From Paragorgia papillata (taxonomy: Eukaryota > Cnidaria > Anthozoa > Scleralcyonacea > Coralliidae): DNA of 64,000 bases. The translations under genes were made by a program, and so were the position numbers. The stretch spans positions 3,603,001-3,667,000 of the forward strand of contig JAWNZC010000473.1 of assembly GCA_035771165.1 (NCBI GenBank). Direction: 5' to 3'. The notes under the pieces were generated by a model. The model did no database searches and was not told the origin of the DNA. It was given only the letters and a program-made list of their open reading frames with translations. The stretch's first letter is position 1; each line of letters opens with the position of its first letter. Below, in pieces: positions 1-9,851 of this stretch.

Positions 1-12
1 TCATTTTTTATT

Positions 13-1224
13 TTAGTAATTTACACTTTGGAACTCTCCTCCTTGGACTTTTAGGAGTCCATCCGAAAGAATGAAAACATGGCATTTAAGGTCAGCTGTT
101 GTTGCCTTCTTTGTAATTTCCAGCATAATTCCGGACTGTGTTGTTAAAAGCTTAGTTCCATCTCCATACACATCATTATCATTGATCGAACGAAGATCAA
201 CAACAAGTGCAAACTGATCATCTGTAAAGAACTCCTCAGCTTGGATGGTGGGATAATTTGTTTGTCTGAAAAGTCGTTCAGCCTCTTCAAACAACCTCCG
301 TTTTGGAATTCCTTGAGAGTAAATGCTGTTTGGGACCCCTTCAATAGTAATTTTTACATTCTCAATGTTTGGGTAAACAAACTCTTCTGATCCATCACGG
401 GAAGCTTTTGTAAACAACATTACAACAGCCTTCATACTCTTTCTTGGTAAATTAATGGTTTCGTTAATTAAAGTTGTTGCTCTTGCCCATGGTGAGGTTT
501 TCATCAGGGTTACATGTTCAAAGGAAAGGGCTCGACCCACTTGGTACGAAGATTCTATTTCTTGGACTAGGGAAAAGTTTGTAATGGTTTCATACTCAAG
601 TTCGATATTTTCAAGTGTGTAACCAGCCACAGATTGGTTGTTTTGGGCTTTCATAATGGTGGTAGCTTTTGGCAATGTAATAATGTACTGTAAGTCATTT
701 GCCATGCTGTGGGGAGCATACAATCCGTGGTCCTTTAAAATTTTACCCAACTGGATTCTCTGTTTTGTTCCATAAACAGCTGCATATGAGTCGGCATTGG
801 CATCATCAGATTTTGAGATGAGTTTTCTTTGGTTTTCTGTGGCAACACCATCTTCGATCATATTGGCTCTCTCATGTTTGTCTATCCACAAGTCCTTGTA
901 TGTTTCCAGAAGACTTTCTCCTGTGTTGTCGTAAACTTTTTCGCCTGCAAATCTGACTTCCAGTCGTTCTTGTAGTTGTTTTGCAAGGTTGTTGTTAAAC
1001 CAAGATTTGGTATTTTTGTTCTTAAAGTCAAACAGAAGAAACATCTTGTCAGGAACTAAGGTTGCTCCAGGTTTAAGTTTTGGAATATGTATGTAAATTA
1101 CTTCTCCTTCATTAGCCGAATTAGGGTTGAAAGTAATTACATTTCGAGCTCGTTCTCCGGTTATTGTACTTTTGTGTAAACGGTTATAACCAGGAATTAA
1201 TTGAACTTCTCTTTCTGTATTCAT
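13..1224 (-). CDS. Candidate double-jelly-roll major capsid protein of a Polinton-like element
   Basis: 403 residues, probably the capsid building block of an integrated Polinton- or virophage-like virus. The N-terminal half has the alternating beta-strand pattern of a first jelly roll (FNPNSANEGEVIYIHIPKL at about 31-50, then a basic asparagine-rich loop and an 'RFAGEKVYDN' strand). The C-terminal part (ALVVDLRSINDND, a glycine turn, GIMLEITKKA, LKCHVFILSDG, terminal VNY) resembles the last strands of the second jelly roll in Polinton major capsid proteins. I judge this by pattern, not alignment. It is somewhat short for the family. The start is set by an ATG directly preceded by CACTAAATAA, the motif seen before its neighbours. 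It is the leftmost gene of a co-directional set; other core genes would lie outside the window. No stop or frameshift is visible. Confidence 0.62.
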   Translation of the reverse strand: MNTEREVQLIPGYNRLHKSTITGERARNVITFNPNSANEGEVIYIHIPKLKPGATLVPDKMFLLFDFKNKNTKSWFNNNLAKQLQERLEVRFAGEKVYDNTGESLLETYKDLWIDKHERANMIEDGVATENQRKLISKSDDANADSYAAVYGTKQRIQLGKILKDHGLYAPHSMANDLQYIITLPKATTIMKAQNNQSVAGYTLENIELEYETITNFSLVQEIESSYQVGRALSFEHVTLMKTSPWARATTLINETINLPRKSMKAVVMLFTKASRDGSEEFVYPNIENVKITIEGVPNSIYSQGIPKRRLFEEAERLFRQTNYPTIQAEEFFTDDQFALVVDLRSINDNDVYGDGTKLLTTQSGIMLEITKKATTADLKCHVFILSDGLLKVQGGEFQSVNY

Positions 1225-1250
1225 TTATTTAGTGTTAAAAAAATTTTTAT

Positions 1251-1448
1251 TTAGGAGTGGATGTCAAAATTTCCCCAAATATGGTAACAATGGTTTTCAT
1301 CATAGTTTTTGAGATCATATTTGCTGTACAACAACCAAAGTTTGTACCCTTCGTAGTCCCCTTCTGAAATAAGGTAAATAAGTTTTCCAATGTTAAACCA
1401 GGTTTTACCCCCAAATTTGCATTCTGTTGCATAACTGTTTACGATCAT
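1251..1448 (-). CDS. Small protein of the virus-like gene block, unknown function
   Basis: 65 residues, rich in aromatic residues and Lys/Asn (KLWLLYSKYD, CYHIWGNFD). I do not recognise a family. It is taken as real because its ATG follows TTCAAATAA, the same start context as the other genes in the block, and because it fits between two co-directional genes with 26 bp to the capsid start and a hairpin just upstream. A slightly shorter open frame on the same strand in another phase lacks this start context and was not chosen. It has no signal peptide or clear membrane span. Confidence 0.45.
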   Translation of the reverse strand: MIVNSYATECKFGGKTWFNIGKLIYLISEGDYEGYKLWLLYSKYDLKNYDENHCYHIWGNFDIHS

Positions 1449-1455
1449 TTATTTG

Positions 1456-1483
1456 AATTCCTATCCTGTTATGGATAGGAATT
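1456..1483. terminator. Intergenic hairpin, 11-bp stem
   Basis: Perfect inverted repeat AATTCCTATCC / GGATAGGAATT with a 6-nt loop. It starts 9 nt beyond the stop codon of the upstream membrane-protein gene and ends 7 nt before the ATG of the 65-residue gene. A second hairpin at 4596-4621 has the same AATTCC/GGAATT base. A role as a transcript 3'-end signal is inferred. Confidence 0.55.
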
Positions 1484-1492
1484 TCTTTTAAC

Positions 1493-1882
1493 TTAAAGAT
1501 CATATTGGGAAAGGTCTTTGTAAACTGTTTTTGTTTTTGGAATTTCTGTGGAGCTAAGATGTTTGTCTTCAGGTTGGGTCCCTACCCATTTGCTGTATGC
1601 AATGTAAGTTAGTAGGAGTGTACAACAAGTTCCAAGTATTGTTCCAGTAAATGTTATTAAAGACCCCGGAGACATTTCTTCGGGTTCTTCTGGGATTGTT
1701 TCCAACTGTTGTTTTTTCTTTAGTTTTGCAGCCCTACTTATTGCAGCCAGTTTTTTTCCTTGGGCAACTCTTTTTGGATTTTTTACCCTTGGTGGAGGGG
1801 TTTTTGTAATAGTTTGTTTCCGCGAAGCGTCAGCGAAGCTTTCTTCACTTTTTTCACTTTGTTTACTTTGTTCTGCTTCCAT
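1493..1882 (-). CDS. Basic single-pass membrane protein of the virus-like block
   Basis: 129 residues in three parts. A Ser/Glu/Lys-rich N-terminus (1-30) is followed by a strongly basic stretch (about 31-58, with NPKRVAQGKKLAA) and a short acidic segment. One hydrophobic span follows at about 75-97 (LITFTGTILGTCCTLLLTYIAY), then a 30-residue polar tail ending in KDLSQYDL. Small basic or membrane proteins next to the capsid gene are common in Polinton-related elements, so a minor virion or core-membrane protein is plausible, but I cannot assign a family. The ATG is preceded by GTTAAATAA. A GC-rich short repeat (positions 1821-1840) lies inside the coding region and encodes part of ESFADASRKQ. 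Confidence 0.55.
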   Translation of the reverse strand: MEAEQSKQSEKSEESFADASRKQTITKTPPPRVKNPKRVAQGKKLAAISRAAKLKKKQQLETIPEEPEEMSPGSLITFTGTILGTCCTLLLTYIAYSKWVGTQPEDKHLSSTEIPKTKTVYKDLSQYDL

Positions 1883-1885
1883 TTA

Positions 1886-1968
1886 TTTAACAACTAGTTT
1901 AAATTTGTTTGGCAACTAGTTTAACAGCTAGTTTAACAAGCTAGTTTCGCAAAGCGTCAGCGAAGCTT
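1886..1968. repeat. CTAG-centred tandem repeats and a GC-rich stem-loop between two virus-like genes
   Basis: Four imperfect copies of A(A/G)CTAGTTTAA lie at 1891-1947. They are followed by a stem-loop in which TTCGC (1946-1950) pairs with GCGAA (1960-1964), flanked by AAGC/GCTT. The loop sequence AAAGCGTCA belongs to a short repeat also seen at 1821-1840. This is the longest gap between co-directional genes of the block. Confidence 0.5.
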
Positions 1969-2200
1969 AAAAAACAGTATCGTATACACCTATCCGTGTT
2001 AGCATTTTTGTTGGGTCTTCATTGGGATGTAAATAATTACAAATATTTTTATGGCTTATGTTGTAGTATATTTCTTCTGCTGATCTGTCTGTTGCTGTTT
2101 TACGAACAGCCTTAACCAAAACACATTGGTATCCAAATTTACATTTTAAAACTTTTGGAAGCGGAGCCGAGCCGAAGGCGAGAAATTCTTTGGAGTCCAT
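1967..2200 (-). CDS. Small cysteine-containing protein of the virus-like block
   Basis: 77 residues, family not recognised. The middle carries three cysteines and basic residues (KCKFGYQCVLVKAVRK, later KNICNYLHPNEDP). No membrane span or signal peptide is seen. The ATG follows TTAATTAAATAAA and lies only 5 bp downstream of the stop codon of the collagen-like gene, so the two are tightly coupled. The fourth to tenth codons overlap a GC-rich short repeat (2161-2180) similar to ones at 1821, 1947 and 5398. Confidence 0.5.
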   Translation of the reverse strand: MDSKEFLAFGSAPLPKVLKCKFGYQCVLVKAVRKTATDRSAEEIYYNISHKNICNYLHPNEDPTKMLTRIGVYDTVF

Positions 2201-2205
2201 TTTAT

Positions 2206-3750
<1,545 letters not shown>

Positions 3751-3757
3751 TGTTTAT

Positions 3758-4576
3758 TTAAATGAAGTTTCCATATTCTTTCATCATATCCTCATTAATT
3801 TTTACAATCTCAGCTGGGAGCAATGGACCATGAACAATTTTAATCCCATAAATTTTTCCTTTCAGCTGGTATTCTTCTAAAGGGGATGCACCCAATCTTT
3901 TATTTAAAAAAACAGATCCAAATGGACTACCTATATCTGCAAGGTCGGATAAAAATTCTGATCCTGCCAACTTTTTGCTATTTAAATATACCACCCCTCC
4001 AGTCCCCAACCAATGGCATGAAACTATGTGTTTGCTAAGAATGCTATGGGGACCAACAATATCTATGGTTTCTCTTCTAGCGTCTCTTACACCACCAACT
4101 ATTAATTTGGAGTAAGAGTAGGATTTAAAGCTAAGATATTTATCAAAATTACCGTTATCATTCCCAATAAGATAACACCATTCGTTAGAAACTGATGTAT
4201 CCACTACCGCACAAACAACAAAAACAGAAACATCATTAAACTGCATTTCGGTGTTGCAAAAACACATGTAGTTGCCCCCCTTGTTCTCAATGTAATTTTT
4301 GCCTGGACCAACTGCATCTGTACCAAATGTTGGGGCATGGGTTTTATCATCCTGCCATAAAACAGAATTTCCACTTCGTGCTTGGATTAGCCTTTTTTCT
4401 CCACCAACAGTTTCAAAGTGTTTACCAGCAGTTGTCAAGTTGATATCAAAAACAGTTTTGTAATTTCCTTCCACCCCCAAATTTTTTATCTTTTTCTCAA
4501 TGTCTTTAATTCTCTTATCTGTATCATCATGTTGTGCAATATGCTGGCGTCTGCCATAACCATAGAAGTAACTCAT
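3758..4576 (-). CDS. Second fibre-like protein: coiled coil plus LamG-like head
   Basis: 272 residues. The N-terminus MSYFYGYGRRQH matches the leader of the collagen-like protein. Residues 17-37 (DTDKRIKDIEKKIKNLG) form a short heptad-like coil suited to trimerisation. Residues about 45-272 look like a LamG/concanavalin-type beta sandwich: WQDDKTHAPTFG, a glycine-rich CHWLGTGGVVYLNSKKLAG strand pair, and the closing LKGKIYGIKIVHGPLLPAEIVKINEDM that is typical of LamG domains. The likely role is receptor or glycan binding on the virion, as an alternative or partner to the collagen-like fibre; this is inference. The ATG is preceded by TTTAAATAAAC. Its stop codon TAA is part of the start motif of the next gene. 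Confidence 0.7.
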   Translation of the reverse strand: MSYFYGYGRRQHIAQHDDTDKRIKDIEKKIKNLGVEGNYKTVFDINLTTAGKHFETVGGEKRLIQARSGNSVLWQDDKTHAPTFGTDAVGPGKNYIENKGGNYMCFCNTEMQFNDVSVFVVCAVVDTSVSNEWCYLIGNDNGNFDKYLSFKSYSYSKLIVGGVRDARRETIDIVGPHSILSKHIVSCHWLGTGGVVYLNSKKLAGSEFLSDLADIGSPFGSVFLNKRLGASPLEEYQLKGKIYGIKIVHGPLLPAEIVKINEDMMKEYGNFI

Positions 4577-4595
4577 TGTTTATTTAAAGGGTTTA

Positions 4596-4621
4596 AATTC
4601 CTTATTTTTTAATAAGGAATT
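4596..4621. terminator. Intergenic hairpin, 11-bp stem
   Basis: Perfect inverted repeat AATTCCTTATT / AATAAGGAATT with a TTTT loop. It lies 12 nt beyond the stop codon of the acidic-protein gene and just upstream of the LamG-like gene start. It has the same AATTCC base as the hairpin at 1456-1483. Confidence 0.55.
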
Positions 4622-4633
4622 ATGGTATTAAAG

Positions 4634-5008
4634 TTATAGTTCAGAAATTGTGCCGTTTTCAGGAAGTGTTCCGCAAAGCTTCAGCGATGCTCCTGATTCC
4701 ACAGATTGGTTATCCCACCAAAGGGGAATGTAATCTTCCTCTTCATCGCTGGAAGAAAAACTTTCTGTTTCTTCATCATAATTTCCGGGTGCCCATTGTC
4801 CTGTTCCGTTTAACCAATCTTCAGGAAGGGTATTACCTTCGTTTTCGTCTTCATCGCGGAAAACTATGTAAATCCCATTTTCTTCATCCCATTCTAGTTG
4901 GTCTTCATCCCATTCAGTAAACAGCTCCTCTCGTGTTTGATACCAATCCACTATACCTCCTCGTTCGTTAAAAATAGTGTATCCATTTGGATTTTCATTA
5001 TCAGGCAT
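4634..5008 (-). CDS. Acidic 124-residue protein of the virus-like block
   Basis: 124 residues with a very acidic composition and several tryptophans (YTIFNERGGIVDWYQTREEL, FTEWDEDQLEWDEENG, a Ser/Glu run SSSDEEEDYIPLWWDN). The Trp-Asp/Glu pairs look like short linear motifs or a repeat of about 10 residues. No known domain recognised. It may be a regulatory or assembly protein. Its start region differs from the structural genes: the ATG is preceded by GAATAAAATAAAAGAGAGA, mirrored by the divergent zinc-finger gene, so the two probably share a control region. A GC-rich short repeat (4671-4690) falls in the C-terminal codons. Confidence 0.5.
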   Translation of the reverse strand: MPDNENPNGYTIFNERGGIVDWYQTREELFTEWDEDQLEWDEENGIYIVFRDEDENEGNTLPEDWLNGTGQWAPGNYDEETESFSSSDEEEDYIPLWWDNQSVESGASLKLCGTLPENGTISEL

Positions 5009-5090
5009 TCTCTCTTTTATTTTATTCTTTTTTTATTCCTTTAAACCAAAATGCTCAAAGGTCTAAAAAAGGATAAAATAAAAGAAAGAG
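5009..5090. promoter_or_regulatory. Symmetric bidirectional promoter region
   Basis: The 82 bp between two divergent start codons carry the same motif facing outward on both sides. On the minus side it is GAATAAAATAAAAGAGAGA before ATG; on the plus side it is GGATAAAATAAAAGAAAGAG before ATG. The shared core is ATAAAATAAAAGA. It differs from the TAAATAA-ATG context of the capsid and fibre genes. Confidence 0.5.
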
Positions 5091-5351
5091 ATGAGAAGTA
5101 AATCTAACCAGGTATTTTCAACCAACGGAAAGTCTTCCTTTCATTGTGGAATTTGTAAATTTGTAGTAAAAACAAATATAGCGCTAAAACTGCATAAAAA
5201 GGTTGTTCATGACAAAACTTTAGATATAGATCTAAAATGTAAAGTTTGTACAAAAACCTTCAAAACAGAAGAGGAACTAAAAACCCATTGCAAAAGCCAC
5301 ATAAAAAGAGAAAAAAGGGGGAAAACAAAAGTACCAAAAATTCTTCGGTAA
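5091..5351 (+). CDS. Two-finger C2H2 zinc-finger protein of the virus-like block
   Basis: 86 residues with two C2H2 fingers: FHCGICKFVVKTNIALKLHK followed by VVH (about 20-43) and LKCKVCTKTFKTEEELKTHC with KSH (about 51-71). It ends in a basic tail (KREKRGKTKVPK). The fingers are unrelated in sequence to the TGEKPF-type fingers of the three host-like genes further on. It probably binds nucleic acid and may regulate transcription of the element. It is transcribed away from all other genes of the block and shares a symmetric promoter region with the acidic-protein gene. It is the rightmost gene seen before element-type coding stops. Confidence 0.6.
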   Translation: MRSKSNQVFSTNGKSSFHCGICKFVVKTNIALKLHKKVVHDKTLDIDLKCKVCTKTFKTEEELKTHCKSHIKREKRGKTKVPKILR

Positions 5352-5487
5352 ATTCTTCAACAAAATTCCCCATCAAAAAATTCTTCGACTCTTCCTCCCG
5401 CAAAGCCGAGCCACGCGAAGGCGAGCCCCTCAAATCTTGAAAAAAATATTTTTTCAAAATTTAAAAAATTCTTCGGTAGCGGATTTT

Positions 5488-5547
5488 GACAAATTTTTTG
5501 ACAAATTTTTTGACAAATTTTTTGACAAATTTTTTGACAAATTTTTT
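5488..5547. repeat. Five tandem copies of a 12-bp unit
   Basis: The unit GACAAATTTTTT is repeated five times without interruption. The surrounding 5337-5480 has repeated AAAATTCTTCG words and GC-rich short repeats at 5398-5430 and 5556-5568. After about 5580 these signatures stop, so this may mark the right end of the virus-like block. No terminal inverted repeat could be identified because the left end is outside the window. Confidence 0.6.
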
Positions 5548-5599
5548 TCCTAAACCCGCGAAGCCCTCCCCCTCCTTTTATTACTGGCGCCACCAAGTC

Positions 5600-6249
5600 T
5601 AGGTCAGATGTCCCAGAATCGGTGTTTATACCCTACTTCTGTCAACAAGTCTTCTTAATTGTGTTTGGGTGAGTTTTGCGATATTTAAATGTGATGTGCA
5701 GTCCGTTCTGCGCATGTCCAAATAAACTGGAAAAAATCTCCTCTTATTTATCATGGACGCATGCGCACGCCTTTCATAGGCTTTTCTGAGCAAAACTAGT
5801 CAAACAGGTTTTCCGTTTATTTGGCAGTTGACACAATGGAATAGTCGAGCAATGATAGAAGAAGCATGCTTGGAGCAGCATTGGCCTTAAAACGTTTACG
5901 ATTTCTGTTAATATAGGTTTTTCTTAAAGTATAGTTATCACAAATTCAAATTGATTCTCGTTTCTCTTTTGATTTTAAGATGTTCTTGAGCTTTGACGAC
6001 CGCATGGATGACAGCCGTTTGTTCCTTTTCGAACGTTGGTTCTTTTTCCTTTTTCGTTGCAGAACATTGATTTTGTACGTTTCTGGATTAGACTCTTTTG
6101 TCTTCTTACTTGACTTGCTCGTCAGACTGACATGCACTTTTCAAAAAAACTTCGAGAATGCCTGTGGTGTTTTTATGGCAGTTTTGCCTTTTGGCTTCAC
6201 GTTTTAGATCTTTAACTTATATTTCCCAGTGTGGACTTCGTTTGCGCAT
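5600..6249. other. Non-coding stretch, no gene seen
   Basis: No open frame here shows recognisable protein features. A 19-base word around 5699-5717 (CAGTCCGTTCTGCGCATGT) occurs inverted near 11,869-11,887, suggesting a dispersed repeat. Confidence 0.4.
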
Positions 6250-6370
6250 GAAAGCATTTATAACCTATCGACCAAACGACATATTTATTCAGGTAAGTCA
6301 GTTCTCTCGTGAAAGCATTTATAACCTATCGACCAAACGACATATTTATTCAGGTAAGTCAGTTCTCTTG
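6250..6370 (+). repeat. 61-bp tandem duplication carrying a consensus splice donor
   Basis: Positions 6250-6310 are repeated almost exactly at 6311-6370. Each copy contains TTCAGGTAAGTCAG, a perfect CAG|GTAAGT donor. The only difference seen is near the end (CTCTCGT versus CTCTTGT). Whether it belongs to a real exon is unknown. Confidence 0.6.
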
Positions 6371-6404
6371 TCATAGTTACTTTCCCTGCCTGGCCTTAGA
6401 CTTA

Positions 6405-7015
6405 GGGGGCGATTACATGGACCGGGCTGGCCCGGTTAACCGGGATGAGTTTACAAAACGATTACATGGAGCGGGCTAGCCCGGTAAGCCGGGATGATTT
6501 CAGGCCGAAATTCGCAATTATCAAGTAAATAAGGGCAAAGCTACGTTAGTTTTACTTCAGTTTTACACTAATTAGTCTATTATTTATTTTGTAAGCCCAT
6601 CGTTACTAAAAAGATTGTTAAAGTCTTAGCTAACCCAGGAAAGCGTCTTCACGAAGACTAATTAATTTATTAAATCTTCGCTTTGATCACAAAACACACA
6701 AACAACGTTGATGTTCTATTTCAGTTCCTTTCAGCACTATTTATTCACACAGTCAAGCAAACGAACGCGTATCGAAGCGAGTTCAACAGTTTTTCAGCCC
6801 GGTTTGCCGGGCTGAAAACGATTACATGGACATTTTCATCCCGGTTAACCGGGCTAGCCCGGTTGCGACAAGCGGGATCCCGGCAAACCGGGCTAGCCCG
6901 CTTGCCATGTAATCGAAATGTTAAAACAACATGTGTTTTATATATAAAGCGGGCTAGCCCGGTTAACCGAGCTAGCCCGGTTAACGGGGCTAGCCCGGTC
7001 CATGTAATCGGCCCC
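6405..7015. mobile_element. Harbinger-like MITE, 611 bp, TTA target duplication
   Basis: The ends are inverted repeats (left GGGGGCGATTACATGGACCG, right complement GGGGCCGATTACATGGACCG) flanked by TTA at 6402-6404 and 7016-7018. A 3-bp TTA duplication fits PIF/Harbinger. The interior is full of CCCGGTTAACCGGG and GGGCTAGCCC palindromes, and the CGATTACATGGA word recurs subterminally on both sides. No transposase is present; the open frames inside are by-products of the palindromes. Confidence 0.75.
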
Positions 7016-7018
7016 TTA

Positions 7019-8270
7019 GTCATATAAGCTTGACTTGCGTTTTGGATGAGCGGGCTTTTAGGTCAATATTATTCGGTGTTTATTGCGGTACCTTGCTTTC
7101 CCTTCCCTTTTTTTTTTTTTTAACAGTTAAAACGTCTTTTTTGCGGATACTGGTTGTAAACCATATCCGCTATGTCATGAGCTGAGATGTACTTAATATC
7201 GAAGACAAGAGTGGTGAGTGGATGTTAAAGCAATTATAAAGACCTTTTCAAGGACGATAAGATTCATTTAGAAGGTAAGAAAGCTTATACATGAATATAG
7301 ATTTCAAATATTTACGTTGATGGTAAGATTTTACATAGGAAGTAAAACATTGGGAATTATTTGCCTTTCTTCGACGTTGGACTCAACTATTAATATTGTA
7401 TATTGTATATACAGATTATTTCCAAGCATTGACTTAGTTTTTCTTGTTTCTAGGTGTGCATGTATAAACTGTAAACTGTTATATTTGCAAGTTCACTCAG
7501 TTCTCGCAGAGTCAGCGCTGTGTTTGTCAGTCTGAGAGTCTCTATTAAATCAACAACTTCATCAGACGCCATATGTCTGATTGTGTAGGCTGTGATGATA
7601 CTCACAAAATTTGCAAAGCAAAGATCAAATCAAACCCAAAACAAAGCCTCGGTGCTTAGCTGTGCTCAAACTGTACTGTATTAAAATAGACAGTAAACAA
7701 TTGACTATTTAATAATAACAAGTAACTTGCTTAATGTACAATATATAATTTACAAATAACTTCCAAACTATGTCAAACACACAAGTCTATTTTACACCAT
7801 GTATTTAAATTCTGACATATTGCTCAAGCCGCACAGCTCACTCTCATTTTCACATTTAACCGCTGAACTAGTTAGTTGATCTGAAGAAGTAATTTCAGTA
7901 TGGGCTGGCATAAAGCTAGTCTAAAGTTTTGCTGCAGTTAGTGGGCTGTAAATTTGAGCCAGCCTTGGAGCTCGCCTCGGAGCATTGGTGGTTTTAAATA
8001 GGCTGCAGTTTTCCCCATCAAAATTCACAATTGCAGCATTACTTTAAAGTGATTTGTTTGTAAATTCATGCTGAAATTTCGGTCTATCTAATTTGCTCAT
8101 TATGCCCCCAAAAGCACTCAGCTTAAAGTATTCAGTTTCTTGCAGATCTTTCCAAATGCATCTTACAATCACCATCATATGTTTACTTTACAATAATAAG
8201 TTGTAGTATCTTCAGTACATTAATGTGTTTGCAATATACATTTACTCCACTGAAACTGATTTTTTTTGCG
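7019..8270. other. Non-coding stretch, no gene or repeat recognised
   Basis: AT-rich sequence with one T-rich run near 7108-7121. No protein, RNA gene or inverted repeat could be supported. Confidence 0.35.
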
Positions 8271-9429
8271 TCTACGTTGCTATAGCAACAGTAGACATTA
8301 TGTACCCGTAAAAATAGGTGCGCAATGCGTACATGCGTCTACGTTTAGGGCTACAGAACACCGCTGACAAACGTTTTGCGCATGTGCGACGTCCGAGCTC
8401 GTCCTCGGAAAAAGAGCGGGAAAACACTGAAATACTTGGGCTGGTCCGAGAGTCCGACACAAAAGTTATATTATAAGCATACTACCAAAAGGATAAGGTA
8501 GGTAATTTGTGCATGGCTTCCTTGTCAATATTGTAACATATTCTGAATTTACCCCTTCGTAATTTTCTTTACCCTTTTTTTAAAACACAAATGAATAGTC
8601 GAGTCTTACCTAGTCTTCACTGCCTGGTTGTTGTCGCCACGGCTAGCTCCCACTTCTCTTGCAATGTTTACTCAGCGAATTCACGCATGCACAAACGTTT
8701 GGCAGCGGTGTTGGGCTACAGTACAGTGTACATCGTTTGCAATCATCTTGGTTGATTTCCCTTACGTTTGTTTTAGCAAGGGTATTATTTATTAGCAAGG
8801 GTATTTACGGTGAGCGGTGTAATATGATGGTGACGTCATGTGCAACAATCTATTCACATAATCTGATTTTCCTTGTGATACATATCATTTAATTAAAAAC
8901 CCCTACATGTATAGTAATTGCGATAAGACGTAACTGACTACTACCTGTATAGTAAGTAAAGCCACATTACATGCACCAGGAGGAAAATTGAGTCCAGTTA
9001 ATCAGATCAGGTGAATGGGCCTTTGGTTGAAATAATCATCAAAGACACTGGCAGGCAGTGTAAATTGTAATTAATACAACGGAGGACATAGCAATATACC
9101 AAATCAGGAAATAGCCAATTAATATTTTATTTGCCTACATACATATTAAGAACTTTTCAGAATGTTTGTTGATATTTGACTAGCTTAGCATGATAATTTT
9201 CTACTATGTGTATACACATGCAGAAATAATACTGTCATAATAAGTTACATACTGGCTATATCTTGTCTGCATATCATTGCAGTCAACAACAGCTAAAACT
9301 GACACAGATTGTTTGCCCTCACTTAAACTGGCAGATTTTTTACCTCGGTCAATTATATAAACAATGGGTCCAGGATTATCCTAAATATTATTTACTTTCC
9401 TCAGTAATAATGAAACATACTTCTCAAAC

Positions 9430-9715
9430 TCATTAATAATTCATCAGCCGAAAACAAAGGAAATCAGTACCGAGACGGTGGTTTGGATATTGGAGGAAGA
9501 AATTACATAAATTAAGCCAACTTTCGCCTCGATTTTCTCTTAAAATACTGATCTGTTTGAGAAGCTATATCATACACTCGGAAGAATGTTTCATCAGGAT
9601 TCCAAACACCTCGAAATTTGTTAAAAAACCTCGGCTTCGCCTCGGTTTTCAACAAAAGTCTCGGTGTTTGGATATCCTGATGAAACACTCCTCCTCGTGT
9701 ATGATATATTACTTA
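9430..9715. repeat. Dispersed repeat, copy 1 (second copy inverted at 49,205-49,465)
   Basis: Contains a self-complementary segment around CCAAACACC...GGTGTTTGG and words such as GAAAACAAAGGAAATCAGTA and CTTAAAATACTGATCTGTTT. The same sequence, reversed, lies inside another palindromic structure at 49,205-49,465. It is nested in the spacer of the foldback element. Confidence 0.65.
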
Positions 9716-9779
9716 CACAATATATAACAGACATTTGGTGGACGTTCGTCAAACTCAATTACTCAGAAAAGATTTCTGA

Positions 9780-9851
9780 GCCCCAGACAGGGTTTGAACC
9801 TGCAACCTTCTCATGACTGGTTAGATGCTCTAACCATTGAGCTACTGAGGC
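9780..9851 (-). tRNA. tRNA-like gene or tRNA-derived repeat head, anticodon position AGT
   Basis: On the minus strand 72 nt fold as a cloverleaf. The acceptor stem GCCTCAG/CTGGGGC pairs over all seven positions (with one G-T). The D arm is GCTC/GAGC with an A-box-like TAGCTCAATGG. The T arm is GCAGG/CCTGT around TTCAAAC, a good B box. The anticodon stem TCTAA/TGAGA has one mismatch, and the loop CCAGTCA lacks the usual T at position 33; the anticodon position reads AGT (Thr). It lies inside a repeat spacer, so a tRNA pseudogene or SINE head is at least as likely as a working tRNA gene. Confidence 0.55.

Noticed and set aside
5488..5547. Short regular repeats as a CRISPR array
   Set aside because: The 12-bp units are contiguous, with no spacers.
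6683..7027. Overlapping frames of about 100 residues on both strands (RASPVNRASPVN-type repeats)
   Set aside because: Produced by palindromic CCCGGTTAACCGGG words inside the MITE.
9780..9851. Confident functional tRNA-Thr gene
   Set aside because: The anticodon stem has a mismatch and position 33 is C, and it lies within a repeat; kept only as tRNA-like.
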